8,707 nt of DNA, taken from contig DGDR01000138.1 in assembly GCA_002385545.1 (NCBI GenBank), forward strand, positions 1 through 8,707. Direction: 5' to 3'. Shown in pieces: positions 1-5,902 of this stretch (position 1 is the first letter of the stretch; each line of letters begins with the position of its first letter). The DNA comes from Clostridium sp. UBA3947. GTDB taxonomy: Bacteria > Bacillota > Clostridia > Clostridiales > Clostridiaceae. A program made the position numbers and the translations under genes. Below the pieces are notes generated by a model. It did no database searches, was not told the DNA's origin, and worked only from the letters and a program-made list of their open reading frames with translations.

Positions 1-95
1 CTTATTTTACCAAAAAGTATACTTGCAACTCCTATAGCTGCAAGTATACCTAAATATTTAATATGTTCTTTTTTAAAAAATTTATTATAGTTCAT
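1..95 (-). CDS. DUF2752 membrane protein, copy 1 (3' part beyond window)
   Basis: Only the first 31 codons are inside the window; the gene continues past position 1. The start is the ATG at 95-93, inside the last codons of the DUF4234 gene (11-bp overlap, 85-95). The peptide starts MNYNKFFKKEHIKYLGILAA and matches the N-terminus of the complete DUF2752 protein at 676-1074 almost residue for residue from KEHIKYL to ILFGKI. This is the first membrane segment of the family; the diagnostic CPGCG motif would lie beyond the edge. No clear ribosome binding site precedes the ATG, so translation is probably coupled to the upstream gene. Function of the family is unknown. Confidence 0.8.
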   Translation of the reverse strand, partial: MNYNKFFKKEHIKYLGILAAIGVASILFGKI

Positions 96-417
96 TTGCA
101 GCTGACTGCATAAGAGCTAATGATACTATTCCTAAACCGAATAAACCAAGTACTAGGTAAAGCACGCTATTGTCCTGTGAATACTGACCAGCTCTTTGCT
201 TAGCTCTAACAAGTTTCTGTCCCATCTTATAGTACCAGTAGATTGCGTAGATACCACAAGTAACTATGCAAAGTAAGATTTCTGTTCCACCTTCCTGTGG
301 TTCTCCAAGATAAGCAGATAGCTCATTACTTAAGCTAATCATCCATATAATACCGTAAATACCGCAAGTAACTAGTGTAAGAACTATTGCTTTTCCTATA
401 CTTCTTTTTTCTATCAT
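85..417 (-). CDS. DUF4234 small membrane protein, intact copy
   Basis: A 110-residue integral membrane protein that I place in the DUF4234 family; its function is unknown. It contains an internal repeat: residues 13-25 (LTLVTCGIYGIIW) and 49-61 (LCIVTCGIYAIYW), each a membrane segment with the family's T-x-G-I-Y-x-x-x-W pattern. A third hydrophobic segment lies at about 85-105. Between them is a short polar loop (SNELSAYLGEPQEGG) and then a basic stretch (KLVRAKQRAG). The ATG at 417-415 has a strong GGGGGA ribosome binding site eight nucleotides upstream and an extended -10 promoter beyond it. Its end overlaps the start of a DUF2752 gene by 11 bp, so the two form one transcription unit and may work as a pair in the membrane. 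Confidence 0.8.
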   Translation of the reverse strand: MIEKRSIGKAIVLTLVTCGIYGIIWMISLSNELSAYLGEPQEGGTEILLCIVTCGIYAIYWYYKMGQKLVRAKQRAGQYSQDNSVLYLVLGLFGLGIVSLALMQSAANEL

Positions 418-451
418 TGTAACTCATCCCCCTAAAAAATATTTCCTTTTT

Positions 452-460
452 ATTATACCA
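452..460 (-). promoter_or_regulatory. Extended -10 promoter of the DUF4234-DUF2752 unit
   Basis: On the minus strand a perfect TATAAT (452-457) is preceded by TGG, giving an extended -10 (TGGTATAAT). It lies about 34 nt upstream of the DUF4234 ATG. No good -35 hexamer is seen at 17 nt, which fits an extended -10 promoter. Confidence 0.5.
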
Positions 461-540
461 TACAAAACTATCTTTTTATAGAAAAAATCCCTTATTTTTA
501 AACATTTTTATTTATTCCTTAATTACAAAAGTAAATTGTA

Positions 541-562
541 CCTCTCTAGGCAATAAGAGAGG
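541..562. other. 7-bp perfect hairpin between the two module copies
   Basis: CCTCTCT and AGAGAGG form a perfect 7-bp stem with an 8-nt loop. On the plus strand it is followed by ATTTTAG; on the minus strand there is no T-run. There is no plus-strand gene here to end. It lies in the 258-bp gap between the two copies of the module (418-675), upstream of the promoter of copy 1, and could equally be a barrier or a leftover of the duplication. Confidence 0.3.
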
Positions 563-635
563 ATTTTAGTAGCATTTATTATTCAGATCAAGTTAATATC
601 TTTATTTTAATACTATGGCAGTAAGATCAACAATT

Positions 636-665
636 ATAACCCCTATCACTGATAATAGGGGTTAT
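636..665 (-). terminator. Hairpin just downstream of DUF2752 copy 2, probable terminator
   Basis: ATAACCCCTAT and ATAGGGGTTAT make an 11-bp perfect stem with an 8-nt loop, starting 10 nt after the stop codon of the DUF2752 gene at 676. The position is right for a terminator that separates copy 2 from copy 1. The sequence after the stem on the minus strand (AATTGTTG) is not a clean T-run, so it may be weak or act mainly in mRNA 3'-end protection. Confidence 0.5.
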
Positions 666-675
666 TGAAAAAGCT

Positions 676-1074
676 CTATATTATAGATTTTATAAAGGAA
701 ATAAAATTGTCTTCCATATATGTCATTGGTTCAACGCTAGGAAACATTAGCTTAAGTCTAATAATCCATACCACTAGCACTAAAGCTAATGCCAAATATG
801 GATAAAGCGATTTTTTTGACTTAAATATAAATGGAATAAATATAACAAAGGGAAACAACGGATGATACCTAAAAGCCTCTGCAATGTGCCCTTGGAATAA
901 GTGCACAAAGGCTCTGGTCATTCCACAACCGGGACATGGTACTCCTGTAATATTATAAAATATGCAAATACTTCTGCCACTTATTTTACCAAAAAGTATA
1001 CTTACAACTCCTATAGCTGCAAGTATACTTAAATACTTAATATGTTCTTTTGATAGAATTCCTTTAAATTTCAT
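676..1074 (-). CDS. DUF2752 membrane protein, copy 2 (complete)
   Basis: A 132-residue membrane protein of the DUF2752 family. The signature is GVPCPGCGMTRA at residues 44-55, with C47 and C50 in a CPxCGxTR motif that could bind a metal or form a disulfide; the role of the family is not known. Hydrophobic segments are at about 13-31, 71-84 and 90-110. The ATG (1074-1072) is in the same place relative to the upstream gene as in copy 1, but here the upstream DUF4234 gene is a relic, so coupling cannot work. A GGCAGG-like site about nine nucleotides upstream may supply initiation instead. An 11-bp hairpin follows the stop codon. The gene appears intact, so it may be functional without a neighbouring DUF4234 partner. 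Confidence 0.8.
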   Translation of the reverse strand: MKFKGILSKEHIKYLSILAAIGVVSILFGKISGRSICIFYNITGVPCPGCGMTRAFVHLFQGHIAEAFRYHPLFPFVIFIPFIFKSKKSLYPYLALALVLVVWIIRLKLMFPSVEPMTYMEDNFISFIKSII

Positions 1075-1162
1075 TTGCTTCTACCTGCCTAAGATCTCAA
1101 GGTATTAAACCACAAATAGCTACCAAAAGTACTATTGTTTTTCCTCTGATTCTTTTTTACAT
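1064..1162 (-). pseudogene. Collapsed DUF4234 relic in module copy 2
   Basis: Read from the ATG at 1162-1160 the frame gives M, stop, KRIRGKTIVLLVAICGLIP, stop. This aligns with the N-terminus of the intact DUF4234 protein (EKRSIGKAIVLTLVTCGIY). The frame then jumps directly to LRQVEANEI followed by TAA at 1066-1064, matching the intact C-terminus LMQSAANEL. About 230 bp of the middle of the gene is missing, and the second codon is a stop. The 11-bp overlap with the DUF2752 ATG is preserved exactly as in the intact copy, which confirms the homology. The upstream leader also aligns with that of the intact copy. Confidence 0.8.
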
Positions 1163-1200
1163 CTTAATAATTCATCCCTCTTAAGATATAATTCTTTCAC

Positions 1201-1206
1201 ATTATA
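1201..1206 (-). promoter_or_regulatory. Retained -10 of module copy 2
   Basis: A TATAAT lies 38 nt upstream of the relic's ATG, at nearly the same distance as the TATAAT upstream of the intact DUF4234 gene, followed by a similar leader with a GAGGGATGA ribosome binding region. It probably still drives DUF2752 copy 2. There is no clear -35, and no evident serS terminator lies between 1250 and here, so read-through from serS is also possible. Confidence 0.35.
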
Positions 1207-1249
1207 TTCACTATACTACCTTTTGATTAGAGTATACTTATGCTTAACC

Positions 1250-2530
1250 TTACTTAGATATCTTCTCACATCTCATATAAGGTCTCAACACTTCAGGAAT
1301 TAAAATTGAACCATCTTCCTGCTGATAATTTTCTAAAATAGCAGCTACAGTTCTTCCTACAGCAACACCTGAGCCATTTAGAGTGTGTACAAATTGAGGC
1401 TTATCCTTTGGATTATCCTTAAACTTAATGTTTGCTCTTCTTGCCTGGTAATCTTCAAAATTGCTGCAGCTTGATATTTCAACGTATCTATTGTAGCTTG
1501 GCATCCAAACCTCTATGTCGTAGGTACAAGCAGATGAGAAGCCTAAGTCTCCTTTGCAAAGCTTAACTACTCTATATGGCAAGCCTAAGCCCTGTAAAAC
1601 TCTTTCAGCGTCATTTGTAAGCTTTTCTAATTCTTCGTAGGATTCCTCTGGTCTTGTGAACTTAACTAGCTCTACCTTATTAAACTGGTGCTGTCTTATA
1701 AGACCTCTTGTGTCCCTTCCTGCTGAGCCAGCCTCTGCTCTAAAGCAAGCACTGTAAGCCACATGATATATTGGAAGCTCGCTGCCTGGGAGAACCTCTT
1801 CTCTATACAAGTTAGTTACAGGTACCTCTGCAGTAGGTATTAGGAAATAGTCCTCGTTTGTAACCTTGAAGGCATCCTCCTCAAACTTTGGAAGCTGTCC
1901 TGTACCAGTCATGCTATCTCTATTTACCATGTATGGTGGCAATATTTCTGTGTAGCCTGCTACCTCTACGTGGGTATCAAGGAAATAGCTTATTATAGCT
2001 CTTTCCAATCTAGCACCAAGACCCTTGTAAACTGTAAATCTTGAGCCTGTTATTTTTCCTGCTCTTTCGAAATCAAATATGTTTAGATCTACACCTAAAT
2101 CCCAGTGAGCTTTAGGTTCAAAGCTAAACTTTGTTGGTTCTCCCCATCTTCTAACCTCTAGGTTATCTGCATCAGAAGCTCCATCTGGTACATTTTCATT
2201 TGGTATATTAGGTATTCTTAAAATAATATTCTTTATTTTTTCATCTATTTCAGAAACCTCTGCGTCCATAGCCTTTATATCTTCACCGATCTTTTTCATC
2301 TCTGCCATAATAGGCTGCACATCTTGGCCAGCTTTCTTTAGCTTTGGAATTTCTGCTGATACTTGATTTCTCTTGCTTTTTAAGCCTTCTACCTCTACTA
2401 AAATCTGTCTTCTTTTTTCATCTAGGTTAACTACTTCATCGATTAAGGAAACATTGAAATCTGCACTTCTGCCTAGCATTGCTTTCTTTACTTCATCTGG
2501 GTTGGTTCTTATTCTTTTTATGTCTAACAT
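1250..2530 (-). CDS. serS: Seryl-tRNA synthetase
   Basis: Cytoplasmic class II aminoacyl-tRNA synthetase that charges tRNA-Ser (and tRNA-Sec where present) with serine through a seryl-adenylate. The 426-residue length is normal. Residues 1 to about 105 form the helical, coiled-coil tRNA-binding arm (MLDIKRIRTNPDEVKKAM, then long Lys/Glu-rich helices). The catalytic core shows the TAEVPVTN serine-binding motif, motif 2 (CFRAEAGSAGRDTRGLIRQH) and motif 3 (GSGVAVGRTVAAILENYQ), followed by the usual C-terminal IPEVLRPYM. The ATG has an AGGAGG site 8 nt upstream. It is preceded by a serine-specific T-box leader with its own promoter, so it is transcribed separately from the upstream DUF1667 operon and is induced when tRNA-Ser is uncharged. 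Confidence 0.98.
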   Translation of the reverse strand: MLDIKRIRTNPDEVKKAMLGRSADFNVSLIDEVVNLDEKRRQILVEVEGLKSKRNQVSAEIPKLKKAGQDVQPIMAEMKKIGEDIKAMDAEVSEIDEKIKNIILRIPNIPNENVPDGASDADNLEVRRWGEPTKFSFEPKAHWDLGVDLNIFDFERAGKITGSRFTVYKGLGARLERAIISYFLDTHVEVAGYTEILPPYMVNRDSMTGTGQLPKFEEDAFKVTNEDYFLIPTAEVPVTNLYREEVLPGSELPIYHVAYSACFRAEAGSAGRDTRGLIRQHQFNKVELVKFTRPEESYEELEKLTNDAERVLQGLGLPYRVVKLCKGDLGFSSACTYDIEVWMPSYNRYVEISSCSNFEDYQARRANIKFKDNPKDKPQFVHTLNGSGVAVGRTVAAILENYQQEDGSILIPEVLRPYMRCEKISK

Positions 2531-2560
2531 AAAACTCTACCTCCTATAATTTTATATAAT

Positions 2561-2596
2561 AAAAAAAGCCTTCCTCCCACAAAAGGGACGAAAGAC
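2561..2596 (-). terminator. T-box intrinsic terminator
   Basis: GTCTTTCGTCCC pairs with GGGAGGAAGGC (one bulged G and a few G-U pairs) around a short TTTTGT loop and is followed by seven T residues. The upstream strand of this stem lies directly after the T-box sequence, as required for the mutually exclusive antiterminator. Confidence 0.9.
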
Positions 2597-2793
2597 TCCG
2601 CGTTGCCACCCTAATTAACTATCCTATGAGGACAGTTCTCTCATATACATCTAACGGTTTTACCGTACTGCTCATCACAGTCCCTCCGAGGTGGATTCTC
2701 AAATACAGCCTATCAGTTTTCACCAGCCACTGACTCTCTGAAAATAGCCATATAAGATACTATTCCTCTTCAACGGTTAAATATTATCTTTTG
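2561..2793 (-). ncRNA. T-box riboswitch (tRNA-Ser) controlling serS
   Basis: The minus-strand leader contains the near-invariant T-box sequence AGGGTGGCAACGCGG (2612-2598). Upstream, the specifier loop reads GAGAATCCACC, with the serine codon UCC at 2695-2693 followed by the conserved purine. The acceptor-binding bulge UGGC would pair with the GCCA 3' end of tRNA-Ser (discriminator G), which agrees with the specifier. Other parts are visible: the AGAGAG stem I element, the apical GGTGAAAAC region, an ACTG/CAGT hairpin and a stem III hairpin (ACGGT-AAA-ACCGT). Uncharged tRNA-Ser stabilises the antiterminator and allows serS transcription; charged tRNA leads to termination. The 5' end is set from the promoter and is approximate. 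Confidence 0.95.
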
Positions 2794-2799
2794 TATATT

Positions 2800-2829
2800 A
2801 TTATATACACAATTTTTTAAAAAAGTAAA
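2800..2829 (-). promoter_or_regulatory. serS leader promoter
   Basis: TTTACT (2829-2824), an 18-nt spacer and a perfect TATAAT (2805-2800) on the minus strand, just downstream of the DUF1667 stop codon. A second possible pair, TTGTGT (2812-2807) and GATAAT (2788-2783), also with 18 nt spacing, lies slightly further down. Either would start transcription before T-box stem I. Confidence 0.55.
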
Positions 2830-2845
2830 CATATTTATCTTATAT

Positions 2846-3205
2846 TTATATCTTTTCCGTATTCTTTGTGCAAATAATATCCACACCAGTGTTTAATATA
2901 TTTTTACACACAACATCTCCTGTTTTTATTGGTAAAGATACATAAATTCTGCTTAAGGCCTTGGAACATTCCAGCCATAGACCTTTATCAATGGGGGCAG
3001 AGCTTTTGACAGGCACAACCTTAGGATACTTGCCTCCCTTGGCCCTTACCACCGTTGTAAGGATTCCCTTATTGTTAAGGCTTTCTTTCCCATATTCAAT
3101 TCCTTTATAGCACTTATTTCCAATTACAATTATTTCATTACCCTTTTTATCTATGCTCAGCAAACATTTCTCACTGCAGCCATAACAAATACTTTGATGC
3201 AGCAT
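2846..3205 (-). CDS. DUF1667 cysteine-rich protein, partner of GlpA-like flavoprotein
   Basis: A 119-residue protein matching DUF1667. The N-terminus carries CYGCSEKC (C7, C10, C14), C32 lies in the GNKCYKG motif, and the family signatures VVRAKGGKYPKVVPVKS, IDKGL, GDVVCKNILNTGVDI are all present. The four family cysteines suggest a metal or iron-sulfur site. In other anaerobes this family is usually the last gene of a cluster with a GlpA/LhgO-like dehydrogenase and a pyridine-nucleotide FAD oxidoreductase, so it is assumed to serve that redox complex. Here it follows the GlpA-like gene with a 9-nt gap, and its GAGGTG ribosome binding site overlaps the preceding stop, so the two are probably translationally coupled. 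Exact function is not established. Confidence 0.85.
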   Translation of the reverse strand: MLHQSICYGCSEKCLLSIDKKGNEIIVIGNKCYKGIEYGKESLNNKGILTTVVRAKGGKYPKVVPVKSSAPIDKGLWLECSKALSRIYVSLPIKTGDVVCKNILNTGVDIICTKNTEKI

Positions 3206-3214
3206 TCCAACACC

Positions 3215-4606
3215 TCACACACTGTCAAACTCTTTTATTCTATTTAATATCACTTTAGATTTCTTTGAATTTTTAACTATATCCGTAACCTGCTGATTTG
3301 TTTCCCTAGCCAGTATGGATACTACCTTATTAAGACAATAAGCTCCTTTACATTTACCAAAGGTAGCTCCTGTTCTGCGCTGAACTCCCTCTAAGGTTCT
3401 AGCACCTAAAGGTCTTCTAATACAATCTACTATTTCGCCTTCTGTTATCATATTACATGGACAAAGAACAGTGCCATACCTTTTGTCCATTTCTATTAAC
3501 TTTTGTCTTTCTTCATTGGATAGCTTTTTGAAATTGTAGCTTTCCCTACGCCTATCCTTAAAATCCTTTTTAGGCTTAGCGTTTAAATTACCTACAACAG
3601 TTTCACAAACCATTTTTGCTATATAAGGTGTCATGGTCACCTGTCCATAGTGCTTACCTATTATTCTTATATATCCATCACTCAAATAGCTATCATCAAT
3701 TACTATATCGTCCTCCCTATAAGGAACGGAATAAAAGCTATCTATCCTACTTTCATCTATATTGCCAAATAAATCCTTAGCAGCCTCTACTGTATTTTTC
3801 AGGCTTAATTTTTCATCTACTCTAACAGAAACTAAATCATAATCCGCTAGGGTATTTATATAATAGCCCTTCTTTCCATCCTCACCTATGGATAGCACAA
3901 TCTTTGAATAAATATCCTTCTGCTTTTCCAAGAGGAAATGATTCATATGCTCCTTTTCAATATAAGTTATCTTTCGGTCAGCATCTATGCTATAATGCTC
4001 CCCTGGGGTAGTATTAATCACCATTCTACAGGTAAACTTGTTTTTATTTGTTGTTACCCTAACTCCCTTGTTAATATCCTCTATGTCCAAAACCTCTTCT
4101 GTCAATCTAAAAATAACACCATTATCAAAGGCTATTTCCCCATAGGCTATGGCAAGATCATAAGGACAAGTTACTCCAGTATTAGGTGAATATAAGGCCA
4201 TAGTCACCTTTTCGCTTAAAGAAGGCTCCATCCTCCTAGCTTCTTCACCAGCAAGGAGCTTCACATATTCAATCCCTCTATCTATAGCCTGCTTATATAA
4301 CAGCTGTAATTCCTCTTCCCCCTTGCTTCCAGAAGCAGTGATAAAAGAGCCACACTTTTTAAAGGGAATATTAAACTTTTCCGTAACCTTGCTAAACAAA
4401 GAATTCCCCATGAACTCCAGCTTAGCCATCAGGGTATTATCACATTCCATACCATCATAAACAATGGCAGTATTAGTTAGGGCCACATCACCAGCTATAT
4501 CATAATCCTTTTCAATTAATGCTATATTTAAGCTATATTTAGAGAGTTCATAGGCTACAGCACAGCCTATAATTCCTCCCCCTAGTACTAGTACATCATA
4601 ATCCAT
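3215..4606 (-). CDS. GlpA/LhgO-like FAD oxidoreductase with C-terminal [2Fe-2S] domain
   Basis: A 463-residue flavoprotein of the D-amino-acid-oxidase fold, of the type annotated as anaerobic glycerol-3-phosphate or L-2-hydroxyglutarate dehydrogenase. FAD-binding features: GGGIIG at residues 9-14 and the acidic E32 at the end of the second strand. The C-terminus is a BFD-like [2Fe-2S] domain with C382-x-C384 and C419-x4-C424 around TLEGVQRRTGATFGKC. I chose the ATG at 4606 because AGGAGG lies 6 nt upstream and the GGGIIG then sits at the normal distance; a TTG at 4648 would add 14 residues without support. Two parts look divergent from the family as I recall it: DVALTNTAIVYDG in place of the usual GTSxxNSAIVHAG, and GKHYGQVTMTP in place of a substrate-loop ESPGLTxxP. 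The substrate is therefore open. It lies 64 nt after nadR. Confidence 0.85.
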   Translation of the reverse strand: MDYDVLVLGGGIIGCAVAYELSKYSLNIALIEKDYDIAGDVALTNTAIVYDGMECDNTLMAKLEFMGNSLFSKVTEKFNIPFKKCGSFITASGSKGEEELQLLYKQAIDRGIEYVKLLAGEEARRMEPSLSEKVTMALYSPNTGVTCPYDLAIAYGEIAFDNGVIFRLTEEVLDIEDINKGVRVTTNKNKFTCRMVINTTPGEHYSIDADRKITYIEKEHMNHFLLEKQKDIYSKIVLSIGEDGKKGYYINTLADYDLVSVRVDEKLSLKNTVEAAKDLFGNIDESRIDSFYSVPYREDDIVIDDSYLSDGYIRIIGKHYGQVTMTPYIAKMVCETVVGNLNAKPKKDFKDRRRESYNFKKLSNEERQKLIEMDKRYGTVLCPCNMITEGEIVDCIRRPLGARTLEGVQRRTGATFGKCKGAYCLNKVVSILARETNQQVTDIVKNSKKSKVILNRIKEFDSV

Positions 4607-4670
4607 ACAAATCCTCCTGATAATATATCCAACTGAAATCCTAAGCAAAGCAAAATAATTAAAGGCGCCA

Positions 4671-5186
4671 TTAATCGCAAGCCAGCATGCCCTTTTCCTT
4701 AAGCTCCTTTAATAAATTATCTATTACCTCCTGACTATCTGCTACGACGGTATGCATATGAACACCGTCTGTAAGTCTTGATAGAGGCTGGGCATTATCC
4801 TTATAAAACCTTTCTACAAAGCTTTCTACATCCTTTAAGGTTTTAATCATAAGCATACCCCTCATCTCTCCATATAAAGGGTGCTCCACAATAACATCCT
4901 CTACCGTTGCTCCATATTTAACAATAGTTCTTAATTCATCCTCCATCTGCCCTGCATTATGGCAAACTGCAATTATTCTTTTAACCTTATTGGGTTGTGC
5001 TGATGCTATAATATATCCATCTGGCGTCGCTATGATATTGTGTCCTTCCGCCCTTAGTATCGCAATATCCTTTACAATAACCTGCCTAGTAACCCCCATC
5101 TCCTCGCCAAGCTCCTGGCCCTTCTTAGGCTCCTTAGTTACTAGCAGCTTTTTAAGTATCCGTTCTCTTCTCTCCTTTGAATTCAC
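4671..5186 (-). CDS. niaR: Niacin/NAD-responsive repressor NiaR (NadR, 3H domain)
   Basis: A transcription repressor of the Firmicute NiaR/YrxA family, which controls NAD synthesis and niacin uptake genes in response to nicotinic acid. Residues are numbered from the outermost GTG (5198). An N-terminal winged helix (about 9-62: RRERILKKLL, GVTRQVIVKDIAILRAEG) is followed by the 3H domain. The metal ligands known in the family are all present: H80 and E88 (H-x7-E), then H147 and H149 in GVHMHTV; VEHPLYGEM is the other family motif. Three GTG codons (5198, 5195, 5186) could start the protein. I prefer 5186, since GAGGG (5202-5198) lies upstream at a usable distance and relatives usually begin near NSKERRERIL. 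It follows the HD gene by about 25 nt, so they are co-transcribed. Targets cannot be read from this window. Confidence 0.9.
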   Translation of the reverse strand: MNSKERRERILKKLLVTKEPKKGQELGEEMGVTRQVIVKDIAILRAEGHNIIATPDGYIIASAQPNKVKRIIAVCHNAGQMEDELRTIVKYGATVEDVIVEHPLYGEMRGMLMIKTLKDVESFVERFYKDNAQPLSRLTDGVHMHTVVADSQEVIDNLLKELKEKGMLACD

Positions 5187-5211
5187 AATTCTCACCACCC
5201 TCTGTACTGCT

Positions 5212-5727
5212 TTAACTTAAACTATCCGCTTCCTTTAAAATATCTAAACTCCTATCTCCTATTATACCATTTTCATGATGGTTTCTCACCAAATAGAGAA
5301 ATCTGTCACTATACTTATTTAGTCTATTTAAAAGCATATAACCCTTTTCAGCATGATTATAATAAACATCAACCTTTTTAAAATTGGTCATTTTTCTAAG
5401 CTTATCCCTAGCCACTTTATCTAAAATAACCAATATAGACTTATCAATAGGATTCAGCTTTTTTTCTATTTTACCAATATCGTGTAATAGAGCAACCTTT
5501 ATAAATTCATCTTTATCTAAATCTATATCCCCTTGGGACTTATAAAGTCCCAGTCTTTTCTCAATCTCTTTAGCTACCCTAATGCTATGCTTCTGCTCCG
5601 AAACAGACAGCTTAGAAAAGATAATCTGCTCTTCCTTATCAAGATAGCTTTGAATATATATTTTATCCTCTTTATTTATTCTGCTGAAAACAGCCCAAAA
5701 GAACTGCTTCACTCTATATAAACTCAT
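5212..5727 (-). CDS. HD-domain phosphohydrolase-like protein
   Basis: A 171-residue soluble protein with a complete HD-domain metal site: H47 (KHSIRVA), H82-D83 in LLHDIGK (HDIG type), H125 (NHAEKG), H150-H151 (RNHHE) and D168 near the C-terminus. Such proteins are metal-dependent phosphohydrolases acting on nucleotides or related phosphoesters; the substrate cannot be told from sequence. Residues 1-45 are an N-terminal helical extension with no recognisable domain. The ATG at 5727 has an AGAGGTG site 5 nt upstream and a good promoter beyond. It is the first gene of the presumed operon with niaR, which may hint at a role in nucleotide or NAD turnover, but this is inference only. Confidence 0.8.
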   Translation of the reverse strand: MSLYRVKQFFWAVFSRINKEDKIYIQSYLDKEEQIIFSKLSVSEQKHSIRVAKEIEKRLGLYKSQGDIDLDKDEFIKVALLHDIGKIEKKLNPIDKSILVILDKVARDKLRKMTNFKKVDVYYNHAEKGYMLLNRLNKYSDRFLYLVRNHHENGIIGDRSLDILKEADSLS

Positions 5728-5773
5728 TAGTGCACCTCTAATGTAATACTTAACACCATATACCTACAGTCTA

Positions 5774-5802
5774 ATTTTATATTTTTTATTTACTATAAAC
5801 AA
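5774..5802 (-). promoter_or_regulatory. Promoter of the HD-niaR-oxidoreductase-DUF1667 operon
   Basis: TTGTTT (5802-5797), a 17-nt spacer and TAAAAT (5779-5774) on the minus strand, about 47 nt upstream of the HD gene start. The -35 is overlapped by a short inverted repeat, ACTAT-AAACA-ATAGT (5792-5806), which could be an operator. Whether it binds NiaR is not known. Confidence 0.5.
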
Positions 5803-5887
5803 TAGTCTTTTTACAGCGAAAGCTTCAAAGCTTAGGGAATTAATTTATTTAATATTAATAAATATATACTGTAAGAAACAAACCCCT

Positions 5888-5895
5888 AGGAGGTG
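5888..5895 (+). promoter_or_regulatory. Perfect Shine-Dalgarno deciding the K+ channel start
   Basis: AGGAGGTG is fully complementary to the 16S 3' end. It lies 7 nt before an ATC codon (5903) that is in frame with the channel gene, and 49 nt before the first TTG in that frame (5945), which is much too far. No ATG or GTG is in frame at a suitable distance. Confidence 0.7.
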
Positions 5896-5902
5896 CTTTT
5901 TT

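Larger units (their letters stand above)
1..1206. repeat. Tandem duplication of the DUF4234-DUF2752 module
   Basis: Positions 1-95 align with 980-1074 at a constant offset of 979 bp with high nucleotide identity, and the promoter/leader and 5' end of DUF4234 (about 360-457) align with about 1110-1206. The two units are in direct orientation and contain the same gene order. Copy 2 has lost the middle of its DUF4234 gene. Copy 1 continues outside the window. Confidence 0.8.

Noticed and set aside
16..1239. Repeated AGTATACTT palindromes (near 17, 995, 1021 and 1231)
   Set aside because: Most copies fall in codons for Ser-Ile-Leu in the duplicated DUF2752 genes and are explained by coding and duplication. 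The one at 1231 alone is not enough for an operator.
3938..4189. Plus-strand open frame opposite the flavoprotein gene
   Set aside because: It lies wholly inside a well-supported gene on the other strand, has no ribosome binding site and resembles no protein.
4990..5220. Plus-strand open frame opposite niaR
   Set aside because: Antisense shadow of the niaR coding sequence; low-complexity Ser/Leu-rich translation and no start signal.
5533..5721. Plus-strand open frame opposite the HD gene
   Set aside because: Antisense shadow inside a gene with a complete set of HD metal ligands.
5818..5833. AAAGCTTCAAAGCTT palindrome between the divergent HD and channel genes
   Set aside because: A short direct and inverted repeat around two HindIII-like hexamers; no matching site elsewhere in the window to support an operator.
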